From Salinicoccus halodurans (GTDB lineage: Bacteria; Bacillota; Bacilli; Staphylococcales; Salinicoccaceae): DNA of 64,000 nucleotides. The stretch is taken from the NCBI RefSeq assembly GCF_900114445.1, contig NZ_FOTB01000001.1:182937-246936 (forward strand), given 5' to 3'. Shown piece after piece: positions 43,874 to 51,431 of the stretch (position 1 is its first letter; each line of letters starts with the position of its first letter). Position numbers and translations under genes: made by a program. Below the pieces are notes generated by a model that saw only the letters and a program-made list of their open reading frames with translations, was not told the origin of the DNA and ran no database searches.

Positions 43874-44620
43874 GTGAAAGCGAAATTTTTGATATTCGCA
43901 TCCGTCTTTTTATGCGGCTGCAGTCAGGATGCGGATCAAAGTGTAAAGCAGGAGGACTTTCAGGCAAAGCCGCCGAAGCTTATCACGATGGACCATTACA
44001 GTTTGCCGCTGGATACTTCAGGTAATCGGGAAGAGACAGCAGGTGAAACCATTCTGTCGGACGACAATGCAGAATACAGCCGGCCTGATCATGCTGCATC
44101 AGAAGAGGTCACTGGCGGTACAAGGATGATTAAACACACCGCTGATGAAGTGACTGACATAGACGATCTGGCAGTAAAAGTGAATGATATACATTCAGAG
44201 ATCACAAAGATATGGAACCGTTCATTTGTGCCGATGTACAATCGTTATCACCGGAACGGTATCGGTAATGAGGAAGTGGCGGAAGCACTCGAAACCCTCC
44301 ATGAAGACTACCGGGGACTCGAGCAACAGGTGCAAAGCATCAAGGTACCCGACTACTTTTCAACACAGCATAACGCAGAAGTGGAAGAACTGAAATCAGA
44401 CCTTTCACTCGCGATATCAAACAGGACACTCGCTCTGATCGAGTTTAAACTGATGAATGGGTCCGGTGATTCAGGAATGCACACAGAACTGCTCGATATC
44501 CATACAGAAAACAGCCTTAAATATATGGGGAGTGCAGAAGAACATCTGGAAACACTGGAAGACATGCCGCCGGACGATCACTCTTCAGTAGAGAACGAAC
44601 TCGTCACGACCAGTAAATAA
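43874..44620 (+). CDS. Predicted lipoprotein of unknown function
   Basis: The 248-residue protein starts at GTG 43874 (AGGGAG upstream) with KAKFLIFASVFLCGCSQ, a lipoprotein signal with lipobox FLCGC. The mature part is hydrophilic and acidic, with a long helical stretch at about 100-225 (VKVNDIHSEITKIWNRSF, LEQQVQSIKVPDYF). It would be tethered to the outer face of the membrane. I do not recognise a named family. A terminator follows. Confidence 0.7.
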   Translation: MKAKFLIFASVFLCGCSQDADQSVKQEDFQAKPPKLITMDHYSLPLDTSGNREETAGETILSDDNAEYSRPDHAASEEVTGGTRMIKHTADEVTDIDDLAVKVNDIHSEITKIWNRSFVPMYNRYHRNGIGNEEVAEALETLHEDYRGLEQQVQSIKVPDYFSTQHNAEVEELKSDLSLAISNRTLALIEFKLMNGSGDSGMHTELLDIHTENSLKYMGSAEEHLETLEDMPPDDHSSVENELVTTSK

Positions 44621-44631
44621 TGGAATTTGAG

Positions 44632-44655
44632 ACCTCCGTAATGGAGGTTTTTTAA
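44632..44655 (+). terminator. Terminator of lipoprotein gene
   Basis: ACCTCC-GTAAT-GGAGGT hairpin followed by TTTTT. Confidence 0.75.
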
Positions 44656-45029
44656 TTATAATACCGGATGGAAAATTCAGATATTCTTCTAATGCGGATG
44701 TTGGCGATAACTTCGCAGCTGAAATTGCTGCAGATGGTATATTTACAGTAGATATTGAGAGCGGAGCGGTTTCTCCAGATGATGTCCTGACTGTAGTAGC
44801 TGAGGGCGAAGTTGGAAATACCGGAGAAGGTGTGAACGTCACAGTTCCTGGTGATGAAGCCGGAGCTGGTAATGACGGGGATGAAGTAGATGATGATTCA
44901 ACTGCTGTCAGTGGTTCTGACTCACTGCCCGACGCTGGGGTTCCTGCAGCTCCAATCGGAGTTGCGGCGGCTCTTCTGCTCGCAGCGGCTGCGATACTGA
45001 CTTTCTTCAGAAGAAAGCCTAACCAATAA
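44649..45029 (+). pseudogene. Orphan 3' fragment of an LPXTG-like wall-anchored surface protein
   Basis: The frame ending at 45029 reads IIPDGKFRYSSNADVGDNFA, VDIESGAVSPDDVLTVVAEG, GDEAGAGNDGDEVDDDS and then SLPDAGVPAAP. A hydrophobic segment and RRKPNQ follow. This is a sortase sorting signal (LPDAG in place of LPXTG, hydrophobic helix, basic tail) preceded by a short spacer and the end of a repeat-type domain. No start codon with a ribosome site exists; the frame runs back into the terminator at 44632-44648. It looks like the surviving end of a large adhesin gene whose 5' part was deleted. Confidence 0.7.
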
Positions 45030-45046
45030 AATAATTGATATTTTAG

Positions 45047-45073
45047 CAGCGGTCTTTTGACCGCTGTATTTTT
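45047..45073 (+). terminator. Terminator behind the LPDAG fragment
   Basis: CAGCGGTC-TTTT-GACCGCTG hairpin followed by TATTTTTTAT, a well-preserved terminator of the lost surface gene. Confidence 0.85.
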
Positions 45074-45147
45074 TATGTATTTTCCCATAATAAATACCCG
45101 GACTCTATTGAGACCGGGCATGGGGTAGTGTAGCCATTCAATGAATA

Positions 45148-45363
45148 TTATTTGTTTTCGTCGTTCCCGCCACCGAATTTATCCATGGCACTATCGCCTT
45201 TTTCTTTTGCACTGTTCCATTTTTCATTGTCTTCAAAGTGCTTGTCACCTTGTTCTTTTGCGGAGTCCCAGCCTTGTTGAACATCCTCTTTGCTCGTGTT
45301 ATCTTTGAGATCGTTTACCTTATCCTTAGCTTTGTCGAATAAACTTTTTTTCTCTTCTGCCAT
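45148..45363 (-). CDS. Small charged stress protein
   Basis: The 71-residue, very hydrophilic, helical protein (KSLFDKAKDKVNDLKDNTSK, GWDSAKEQGDKHFEDN) resembles CsbD- or LEA-like general stress proteins but is not a clear family member. AGGAGATG precedes the ATG. A SigB-type promoter, GTTTAG-N15-GGGTAA, lies 35-61 bases upstream of the start codon. Confidence 0.7.
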   Translation of the reverse strand: MAEEKKSLFDKAKDKVNDLKDNTSKEDVQQGWDSAKEQGDKHFEDNEKWNSAKEKGDSAMDKFGGGNDENK

Positions 45364-45397
45364 GATTAAACATCTCCTTTTTGTGTGATATTCAACC

Positions 45398-45424
45398 TTA
45401 CCCTATATATACAAGTGTCTAAAC
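45398..45424 (-). promoter_or_regulatory. SigB-type promoter for 45148-45363
   Basis: Minus strand GTTTAG (45419-45424), 15-base spacer, GGGTAA (45398-45403); close to GTTTAA-N12-15-GGGWAW. Confidence 0.6.
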
Positions 45425-45457
45425 ATGATATACGGACTTTTATTATTTTAAGTCTGA

Positions 45458-45697
45458 TTACTTATACTGGTTGAACTGATTGGTTCCTTTTTCCTGCTGA
45501 ATCTGATCTTTTGCGTCATTGATCTTGCCCTGTGTTTCTTCCTGTTTGGCCTGTGCTTTGGATTTTTCGTCTTTGAAATCTTCCTGTTTGGCCTGTGCTT
45601 TTTCTTTCATCTGCTCTTTTTGACTTTTTCCTTCTTCTGCCTTCTGTTCTGCTTCTTTCCTGATCTGTTCCTGCTGATTGTCTTCATTCCCTGACAT
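45458..45697 (-). CDS. Small Gln/Lys/Glu-rich stress-type protein
   Basis: This 79-residue protein is almost entirely charged or Gln residues, with repeated KAQAKQE blocks, and is predicted helical or disordered. It is hydrophilin- or LEA-like. AAAGGAG precedes ATG 45697, so the in-frame start at 45721 is not used. A SigB-like element lies upstream. Confidence 0.65.
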   Translation of the reverse strand: MSGNEDNQQEQIRKEAEQKAEEGKSQKEQMKEKAQAKQEDFKDEKSKAQAKQEETQGKINDAKDQIQQEKGTNQFNQYK

Positions 45698-45733
45698 AAG
45701 TGGACACTCCTTTATTTCCATATTTAGTTGGCT

Positions 45734-45758
45734 TTACCACCCCTTGCCGTAATTAAAC
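45734..45758 (-). promoter_or_regulatory. Candidate SigB promoter for 45458-45697
   Basis: Minus strand GTTTAA (45753-45758), 13-base spacer, TGGTAA (45734-45739); one mismatch in the -10. Confidence 0.45.
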
Positions 45759-45763
45759 AATAC

Positions 45764-45792
45764 AGGCACCTGCCCATGAATCAGAGGTGCCC
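45764..45792 (-). terminator. Hairpin after the CsbD gene
   Basis: AGGCACCT and AGGTGCCC enclose a 13-base loop just past the CsbD stop; the U tract is weak. Confidence 0.5.
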
Positions 45793-45800
45793 GTATCGTG

Positions 45801-45980
45801 CTATTTATCATTGAACATGTCTTTGCCTTTTTCTTTAACGTCGTTCGCAGCATCTTTCACTTTGCCTTCTGTTTCCTGGCGTTTACCTTCATTTTTAGTC
45901 TTTTCATCATTCAGTGCATCACCTGCAGCTTTTTTAGCCTTGCCGATGAATTCATCTTTTTTACCATTTTCTTTTCCCAT
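45801..45980 (-). CDS. CsbD family general stress protein
   Basis: The 59-residue protein has the CsbD pattern: DEFIGKAKKAAGDALNDEKT, then RQETEGKVKDAANDVKEKGK. CsbD proteins are SigB-controlled in Bacillus and Staphylococcus and have no known biochemical function. GAGGTG precedes ATG 45980. It lies 39 bases after the gene at 46020-46211 and may share its SigB promoter. It is shorter than most gene-finder cut-offs. Confidence 0.85.
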   Translation of the reverse strand: MGKENGKKDEFIGKAKKAAGDALNDEKTKNEGKRQETEGKVKDAANDVKEKGKDMFNDK

Positions 45981-46019
45981 AATATATTCACCTCTTATTT
46001 TAATTTGACCCGGCCGGAT

Positions 46020-46211
46020 TTATCTGTTTCCTGAATCATGCCGGTTGTCATGGAACACACTTTTGTCGATTTCTTCATCATAGTAATACTCTTTGTTGTG
46101 CTTGTTGTAGTCATCGATGTGATCTTGTTCCTTATCTTCATACCGGTACTCTTTCGGCAGCTTTTCCTGTGCGTCTCCGGCCTTCTTTTCCCGCCTGTCT
46201 TTCAACGCCAT
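46020..46211 (-). CDS. Small charged protein, first gene of the SigB-type cluster
   Basis: The 63-residue protein is rich in Lys, Asp, Glu, Tyr and His (YRYEDKEQDHIDDYNKHNKE). AAAGGAG lies nine bases before the ATG. No family is recognised. It is behind the best SigB-type promoter in the window and probably co-transcribed with csbD. Confidence 0.65.
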   Translation of the reverse strand: MALKDRREKKAGDAQEKLPKEYRYEDKEQDHIDDYNKHNKEYYYDEEIDKSVFHDNRHDSGNR

Positions 46212-46235
46212 ATGAACCAGCTCCTTTTATAATAA

Positions 46236-46261
46236 ATACCCGCACTCATTTTGCATGAAAC
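46236..46261 (-). promoter_or_regulatory. SigB-type promoter for 46020-46211 and csbD
   Basis: Minus strand GTTTCA (46256-46261), 14-base spacer, GGGTAT (46236-46241). Confidence 0.65.
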
Positions 46262-46305
46262 ATACAAAGGAGGGGTAGAGTCTTTTTAAAAGAAGAGGTG
46301 GAGCC

Positions 46306-46761
46306 ATGTATTTCATCAATGGAAAGTTCAACAGTACATTCAGGGACTATAATCTATATAAGAAGCTCGGCATCATCAGTGTGACGGGAAAAAGTAATGA
46401 AGAGGCAATCATGGAAGTGGAGAAAGGAGAAATCGTCGCACTCTATACGACGCGCTATGGATATCTGGGCGTCGGCAGGGTGACACGGACTGCCGTACCG
46501 TTCGAAACACTTGAATTGCATCAGGGCGGTCTGCTGATTGAACACGAAGATTACCCTTTTAAGGAAATCAGGCGGATCAACCCGCACTTCGGCAGCGAGG
46601 AATACGCACTCAGGGTCGAGTGGCTGGCGCTCGTGCCTGAACTTGAAGACGGGCTGCTGGATGACAATCTTTTTGTGGGAGAAAAACCGGTTGAACCTAT
46701 GACAGATTCCCGGACGAAAGAGTGGCTGCTCGAAACATTCGAATTGGATATCGAAGTATAA
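46306..46761 (+). CDS. Hypothetical protein, possibly PUA/EVE-like
   Basis: The 151-residue protein starts behind AGAGGTGG. Its centre (GEIVALYTTRYGYLGVGRVT, then YALRVEWLALVP) resembles the barrel strands of PUA/EVE-like nucleotide-binding domains, where a G-G-V strand lines the pocket. This is a weak structural impression, not an identification. It diverges from the SigB-type cluster. Confidence 0.6.
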   Translation: MYFINGKFNSTFRDYNLYKKLGIISVTGKSNEEAIMEVEKGEIVALYTTRYGYLGVGRVTRTAVPFETLELHQGGLLIEHEDYPFKEIRRINPHFGSEEYALRVEWLALVPELEDGLLDDNLFVGEKPVEPMTDSRTKEWLLETFELDIEV

Positions 46762-46765
46762 AAAA

Positions 46766-46784
46766 TGACCCGCGCCGCGGGTCA
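46766..46784 (-). terminator. Terminator of 46795-47034
   Basis: TGACCCGC and GCGGGTCA enclose GCC; an A5 on the left gives the minus-strand U tract. Confidence 0.75.
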
Positions 46785-46794
46785 TGATTACTAT

Positions 46795-47034
46795 TTATGA
46801 TGCTTTATGCGCAAGCAGTGCTTCACCTTCATCAGTGAGTTCAATATTACTGTAGTAGAAATCGTATGTGAATGGGGTCAGGACGATCAGTCCTTTTTTC
46901 TCCATCAGCTGCATATGGAAATCGACTGTCCTGATGTCATACTCTGGCATGCTTGTATTTGGATAGTCAAACACCTCGTGTTTGACGTTATATAATATTT
47001 TATATTCGAGATTTTTATCATATGAAAATTGCAT
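46795..47034 (-). CDS. Small winged-helix-like protein (DUF2513-like)
   Basis: The 79-residue protein ends FHMQLMEKKGLIVL and IELTDEGEALLAHK, a helix-turn-strand layout like the winged helix of DUF2513 or MarR-type proteins. AGGAG precedes the ATG. The family call is tentative. It is a single-gene unit with its own terminator. Confidence 0.6.
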   Translation of the reverse strand: MQFSYDKNLEYKILYNVKHEVFDYPNTSMPEYDIRTVDFHMQLMEKKGLIVLTPFTYDFYYSNIELTDEGEALLAHKAS

Positions 47035-47199
47035 ATCATCACTCCTGTTATATAATTATAGGAACGTCTGTTCGTTTTGTCAAACTGCTTTATATGAACT
47101 TTTTATATAAATGAGACGCTTCTATGTTTGAATTTGCACCATATGTGGAAGAGATACTATGTAAACCAAATAACTACAATTCTAAAGGAGAGATGTTTT

Positions 47200-47712
47200 G
47201 TGGCAAAGAAAGTAGCCGTAATCATGACAGATATGGTTGAAGATGTAGAATACACAAGCCCTGTAGAGGCTCTGGAAGCTGAAGGCCATGAAGTTGAAGT
47301 GATTTCAACTGAAGCTGGTGAAATCGAAGGCAAGCAGGGCGGCAAGTTCAAAGCCGACAAATCGATTTCCGAAGTGAATTCAGATGAATATGATGCAATT
47401 TTTATCCCGGGCGGATTTTCACCGGATCTGCTGCGTGCAGATGAACAGGGGCGTTTCGGCAAGTTTGCAGCGCACTTCCTGCAAAATGACAAACCGACTT
47501 TCGCAATCTGTCACGGCCCTCAGGTGCTGATCGATACAGACCTGCTGAAGGATCGTAATGTGACATCATTCATTTCCGTAAGGAAAGACCTCGAAAATGC
47601 TGGTGCCAAAGTGCAGGATGCTTCCGTAGTAGTCTGCAGCAACCTTGTAACCAGCCGTACCCCTGATGACCTTCCGGATTTCAATAGTGAAATCAAGAAA
47701 CAGCTCGCATAA
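47200..47712 (+). CDS. DJ-1/PfpI family protein (type 1 glutamine amidotransferase-like)
   Basis: The 170-residue protein has the PfpI signature [18 protein letters not shown] with nucleophile Cys104 and His105, plus [15 protein letters not shown]. Family members act as chaperones, glyoxalase-III-like or deglycase enzymes under stress. GTG 47200 is chosen because AAAGGAG (47184-47190) precedes it; the longer frame from 47128 lacks a ribosome site and similarity. A terminator follows directly. Confidence 0.87.
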   Translation: MAKKVAVIMTDMVEDVEYTSPVEALEAEGHEVEVISTEAGEIEGKQGGKFKADKSISEVNSDEYDAIFIPGGFSPDLLRADEQGRFGKFAAHFLQNDKPTFAICHGPQVLIDTDLLKDRNVTSFISVRKDLENAGAKVQDASVVVCSNLVTSRTPDDLPDFNSEIKKQLA

Positions 47713-47737
47713 AATATATTGAAGTGAAGTATAGAAA

Positions 47738-47770
47738 AGAAGGCCGGATCAGTGATCCGGCCTTCTTTTT
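47738..47770 (+). terminator. Terminator of DJ-1/PfpI gene
   Basis: AGAAGGCCGGATCA and TGATCCGGCCTTCT are a near-perfect palindrome followed by TTTT. Confidence 0.9.
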
Positions 47771-47832
47771 CATGTATTGTACACGCACTTCAGTGATTCA
47801 AATTCGACAAGATGAGCGTGTATCTCTCATCA

Positions 47833-47986
47833 ATGATTCCGAATCACTGATATGCAAGCGGCCCTCCCAGGGCTATGATTCCGAATCACTGATATGCAAG
47901 CGGCCCTCTTAGGGCTATGATTCCGAATCACTGATATGCAAGCGGCTCTCTCAGGGCTATGATACCGAATCACTGATATGAAAGGG
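47833..47986. repeat. 42-bp tandem repeat, about 3.6 copies
   Basis: Units begin at 47833, 47875, 47917 and 47959. Each contains ATGATTCCGAATCACTGATA and then TGCAAGCGGCCCTC..AGGGCT, with a small GCCCT/AGGGC hairpin. Units differ by one to four bases and the last is truncated. One frame reads DSESLICKRPSQGY repeatedly but has a stop in unit 2 and no start, so it is probably non-coding. It fills the gap between the DJ-1 gene and the converging DUF5011 gene. Confidence 0.85.
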
Positions 47987-48050
47987 ATCATTGGCCGTTA
48001 AACAAACAGAATCTGCCCGCTCATCTGTATTTTTCCGACAAAAAAGCCCT

Positions 48051-48075
48051 GAAACATATCAATGATATGTTTCAA
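48051..48075 (-). terminator. Terminator of DUF5011 protein gene
   Basis: TGAAACATATCA and TGATATGTTTCA form a 12-bp stem; an A6 on the left gives the U tract. Confidence 0.8.
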
Positions 48076-48103
48076 AGCCTTCAGATCAACATGATTCCAA
48101 CAG

Positions 48104-48847
48104 CTATTCGACTGTGACGGTTCTGGCTTTGGCATGGGAATCGCCGAAGTGGTCGAACACTGCGTAGGCGATTGTGTATTCACCCGGTTCGTCCGTATTG
48201 ACTTCGCCTGAAATGTACAACTGGTTTGTAATTTCGCTGCCGTCCACATCGATGACCTGGACATCTTTTTTCGGATCGAATTCATCACCCTGCTGGATTG
48301 TAGTATCCTCGAGCCCGATGAAGGTGATCCGTGCAGAATTTTCTGATTCAGAACTGGAGGAATCCCCGGAATCTGAGCCGGAGAGCTGTTCTTCAGTCGG
48401 CGGCACCATCGGAACCGGATCGCTCGCTGCATCCGAAACCTCGATCTTACGGGTGTATTCGTACCAGTTGCCGCTTGAGTTTTCCACTCTGTAGGAAACG
48501 TTATAGGTGCCGGGCTTGCTGGTATCAACATTGTTGCTTGTCACTTCAATTTTATCCGTGATATTACCATCTTTGCTGTCGACGGCGTAGACGCCTGCCA
48601 GCGGATCGAATTCATCCCCGATTTTGACATTATAGGCTTCCATCCCTTCCAATGCAGGGACACTGCCGCTGTGTGCCGCGATTTCCTCTTCCATCGTCGG
48701 TCCTTCATAATCGGCATATTTTGAATCTGCACCATCTTCCGACTCTGCAATATCTTCAGTCTTGATGCTCTGATCTATGAAGTCACCGGTAATCGGCGCT
48801 GCAGGCAGAAGGCCTGCCATCACTTTCAATATCGTTTTTGAGTTCAT
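48104..48847 (-). CDS. Exported protein with two DUF5011/Ig-like domains
   Basis: The 247-residue protein starts with a short weak signal-like segment (ILKVMAGLLPAAPITG). A first DUF5011-type domain lies at about 75-137 (IGDEFDPLAGVYAVDSKDGN, KPGTYNVSYRVENSSGN), then a Ser/Glu/Asp linker and a second domain at about 176-247 (QQGDEFDPKKDVQVID, EPGEYTIAYAVFDHFGD). These are beta-sandwich modules of surface proteins. ATG 48847 is preferred over GTG 48856, which abuts the GGGG ribosome site. It starts five bases after the nsrR stop, so it is co-transcribed with nsrR. Confidence 0.75.
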   Translation of the reverse strand: MNSKTILKVMAGLLPAAPITGDFIDQSIKTEDIAESEDGADSKYADYEGPTMEEEIAAHSGSVPALEGMEAYNVKIGDEFDPLAGVYAVDSKDGNITDKIEVTSNNVDTSKPGTYNVSYRVENSSGNWYEYTRKIEVSDAASDPVPMVPPTEEQLSGSDSGDSSSSESENSARITFIGLEDTTIQQGDEFDPKKDVQVIDVDGSEITNQLYISGEVNTDEPGEYTIAYAVFDHFGDSHAKARTVTVE

Positions 48848-48852
48848 CTTCG

Positions 48853-49269
48853 TCACCCCGGAATTCCGTTTGGAAGAATATCTTCCAATGTATAGTTATC
48901 CAGCACTTCAAGGTAAGCTTTCAGTGCATCATTCAGCACGAACCTGAGACTGCACACCGGTGTCAGTACGCATTGGTTATTTTCAGCATTGAAGCATTCC
49001 GCCATATGGAAATTATCTTCCGTACTGCGGACGACTTCACCTATATTCAGTGCCTCTGGCTTATAGTTTAGCATAATCCCGCCGCCGCGACCACGCAGAG
49101 TTTTGATGTAGCCGAGCTTCGCAAGATGGTGGACGACTTTGGTCAGATGATTTTTGGATATGCTATAAAATCCGGCAATCTCATCTATTTGAACTCTTTC
49201 CTCTGCGTCGCGCAGCCCCAGATACATGAGGACCCGGAGGGAATAGTCCGTATATAATGTAAGCTTCAT
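48853..49269 (-). CDS. nsrR: Rrf2 family NO-sensing repressor NsrR
   Basis: The 138-residue protein has an Rrf2 winged helix (MKLTLYTDYSLRVLMYLGL, ISKNHLTKVVHHLAKLGYI, GRGGGIML). Cysteines 92, 100 and 106 (C-x7-C-x5-C) bind the NO-sensitive Fe-S cluster as in NsrR. ATG 49269 follows GGAGGAG; the frame to 49299 precedes that site. It diverges from the flavohaemoglobin gene hmp, the classic NsrR target, whose promoter carries a matching operator. Confidence 0.87.
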   Translation of the reverse strand: MKLTLYTDYSLRVLMYLGLRDAEERVQIDEIAGFYSISKNHLTKVVHHLAKLGYIKTLRGRGGGIMLNYKPEALNIGEVVRSTEDNFHMAECFNAENNQCVLTPVCSLRFVLNDALKAYLEVLDNYTLEDILPNGIPG

Positions 49270-49377
49270 CCTGATCAACTCCTCCAGGAAATTATACACG
49301 GCTTTGATACTTTAATAAATATCTTCGGCTTATGAAAGCGATTTTGTGAACAATATGTGAAAATATTAACATATACC

Positions 49378-49406
49378 TTGAAAAAGTAAAGCTGCACCTT
49401 TAAACT
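49378..49406 (+). promoter_or_regulatory. hmp promoter
   Basis: TTGAAA (49378-49383) and TAAACT (49401-49406) are 17 bases apart, directly followed by the NsrR operator. Confidence 0.65.
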
Positions 49407-49431
49407 AAAGATGTATTAAAAATATATGTTT
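49407..49431. promoter_or_regulatory. Candidate NsrR operator
   Basis: AAAGATGTATT-AAA-AATATATGTTT is a dyad close to the known NsrR pattern (ATGTATT/AATACAT-type arms). It overlaps the hmp transcription start. Confidence 0.7.
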
Positions 49432-49453
49432 AATGAAAAAGGGGCTTGAACTA

Positions 49454-50587
49454 ATGATTGCTGAAGCTAAAAAACAAATTATCAAAGAAACGGTACCTGT
49501 ACTTGAGGAACACGGCACGGAAATCACAACAGTATTCTACAAAAGAATGTTTGAAGCACACCCTGAACTGCTCGATATCTTCAACAAGACGAACCAGAAA
49601 GTGGGCGACCAGCCGAAGGCACTCGCAATGACAGTGCTGGCTGCAGCGAGACATATCGAAGACATCGAGACGATTGTACCTGCAGTGATGGGTATTGCGC
49701 ACAAGCACCGCGCGCTGGATGTCAAACCGGAACACTATCCGATCGTCGGGAAATATCTGCTTGAAGGCATCCGGGAAGTGCTTGGAGAGGCGGCAACTCC
49801 TGAAATCATCGATGCATGGGGAGAATATTACGGCAAGATCGCAGATGTATTCATCGGCATCGAAAAGGAAATGTACGAAAACGCTGCATGGGATGGTTTC
49901 AAACCATTCATCGTGAAGAAGAAAGAGAATGTCACTCCGGATATCGTCAGATTCACAGTTGATTCCGATGATGTTGATAAATCATTCACTCCCGGCCAGT
50001 ACATCACGGTCAAAGTGAAGCCTGAAGGATATGGAAACACGGCACTGCGTCATTATTCGATCTGTTCGAACGATGCGGCAGACGGCATCAGATTTGCAGT
50101 GAAACGTGAAGCCATCAAAGGCAAAGAAGGCGTCGTTTCAAACTATATGCATGACGCAATCGAAGAAGGGGACGCACTCTTCATGTCCGCGCCGGCGGGC
50201 GACTTCAAAGTCGAAGAAGATCACGATAAACTGCTCTTCATCGCAGGCGGCGTCGGTGCAACACCGGTAATGGCAATGGCCGAAGAAGCCGTGGCTAAAG
50301 GCAAGGACGTAAAATACGTGTACAGCTGCATCAATGAAGACCACCAGCCGTTCAAAGACCAGATGGCTGACATCCGGGAAAAAGGCGCAGACCTTAAAGT
50401 GAAATTCAGCGAAACGGAAGGTTTCCTCAACAGGACGGATTTCACAGGCAGTGAAGACCGTCAAATCTACATCTGCGGTTCCATGGGCTTCATGGGAACG
50501 ATGATGAAGGAACTTAAGGAAATGGGCGTCGAAGAAAGCCGCATCCACTTTGAGCCGTTCGGCCCTAAGATGAGTCTTGGTGCATAA
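49454..50587 (+). CDS. hmp: Flavohaemoglobin, nitric oxide dioxygenase
   Basis: The 377-residue protein has a globin domain (about 1-140) with proximal His85 in GIAHKHRAL and Tyr29 in TTVFYKRMF, then an FAD domain (about 148-255, with RHYSICS) and an NAD domain (about 262-377, with FIAGGVGATPVMAMAEEA and YICGSMGFM). It converts NO and O2 to nitrate using NADPH. ATG 49454 is chosen: it follows AAAAGGGG and matches the usual Hmp N-terminus; ATG 49433 lies upstream of that site. Control by NsrR is predicted. Confidence 0.93.
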   Translation: MIAEAKKQIIKETVPVLEEHGTEITTVFYKRMFEAHPELLDIFNKTNQKVGDQPKALAMTVLAAARHIEDIETIVPAVMGIAHKHRALDVKPEHYPIVGKYLLEGIREVLGEAATPEIIDAWGEYYGKIADVFIGIEKEMYENAAWDGFKPFIVKKKENVTPDIVRFTVDSDDVDKSFTPGQYITVKVKPEGYGNTALRHYSICSNDAADGIRFAVKREAIKGKEGVVSNYMHDAIEEGDALFMSAPAGDFKVEEDHDKLLFIAGGVGATPVMAMAEEAVAKGKDVKYVYSCINEDHQPFKDQMADIREKGADLKVKFSETEGFLNRTDFTGSEDRQIYICGSMGFMGTMMKELKEMGVEESRIHFEPFGPKMSLGA

Positions 50588-50744
50588 TATTAAATAAAAT
50601 CCCTCTTGAAACGTTCACCGCATGGCGCGGTGGGCGTTTTTTCAGTGTGTGCGGTAATATGGCAGGGTGAGGTTTTTATTCCTAAAGTATTTATATTGTG
50701 TTTATATAAAGATGATAGAGTTTTTAACAGAGGAGTTGGGGCCG

Positions 50745-51431
50745 ATGAATAAAGTGATGGTGGTCGAGGATGATGTGAACATCCGGAAACTGGTCGTCCT
50801 TTACCTGCAGAAGAATGGTTATGATGTGTTTGATTTTGAAGACGCCGGGGCGGCGCTTGAATATTTAGAGGATGAGGAAGTGGACATCGCGGTTGTGGAT
50901 GTGATGATGCCGGGTATGAACGGGTTTGAGCTGACGGAAGTGCTGAACGGCGACCTCGAAATCCCGGTGATTCTGCTGACGGCGAAAGGGCAGCTGGATG
51001 ATAAGGAGCAGGGTTTTCTTGCGGGAGCTTCGGATTACATCGTGAAGCCGTTTGAGCCGAAAGAGCTGCTGTTCAGGATCCGTGCGGTGCTGAAGCGTTC
51101 AAATCCCGCGGCAGATACGAAGCTGTCATTCAGCGGCGTGACGCTCGACCGTGAACATTATGAGATAGAGGTGGCGGGCCGGACACATATGCTGCCTGTA
51201 AAGGAGCTGGAAATGCTTGCCTGCCTGGTAGAACGGCCGGAAAAGGTGGTGACGCGCGAACATATTGCGGAAAGTGTATGGGGGGACCTTGATACGAGTA
51301 CGTTTACTATCAATACGCATATGAACCGGCTGCGTCAGAAGCTTGAAAAATATGATGCAGAAGTCCGGATATTGACTGTGCGCGGTGTCGGCTACCGTCT
51401 GGAGCGTCTTGAGGCGGAGACGGATATATGA
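50745..51431 (+). CDS. OmpR-family response regulator, HssR-like
   Basis: The 228-residue regulator has a receiver domain (1-120) with phospho-acceptor Asp52 in AVVDVMMPGMNGFEL and Lys in SDYIVKPFEPKELLFRIR, then an OmpR winged helix (about 130-225) ending RILTVRGVGYRLE. Text near the receiver end is close to the haem sensor regulator HssR. ATG 50745 follows GAGGAG. The stop overlaps the kinase start. No HrtAB transporter genes are adjacent, so the signal may differ from haem. Confidence 0.87.
   Translation: MNKVMVVEDDVNIRKLVVLYLQKNGYDVFDFEDAGAALEYLEDEEVDIAVVDVMMPGMNGFELTEVLNGDLEIPVILLTAKGQLDDKEQGFLAGASDYIVKPFEPKELLFRIRAVLKRSNPAADTKLSFSGVTLDREHYEIEVAGRTHMLPVKELEMLACLVERPEKVVTREHIAESVWGDLDTSTFTINTHMNRLRQKLEKYDAEVRILTVRGVGYRLERLEAETDI

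Noticed and set aside
47724-47912. Frame reading DSESLICKRPSQGY repeats as a peptide
   Set aside because: It begins in the DJ-1 terminator, has no ribosome site and stops inside the second repeat unit.
47833-47986. Possible CRISPR array
   Set aside because: Units are contiguous tandem copies with no unique spacers, and no cas genes are nearby.
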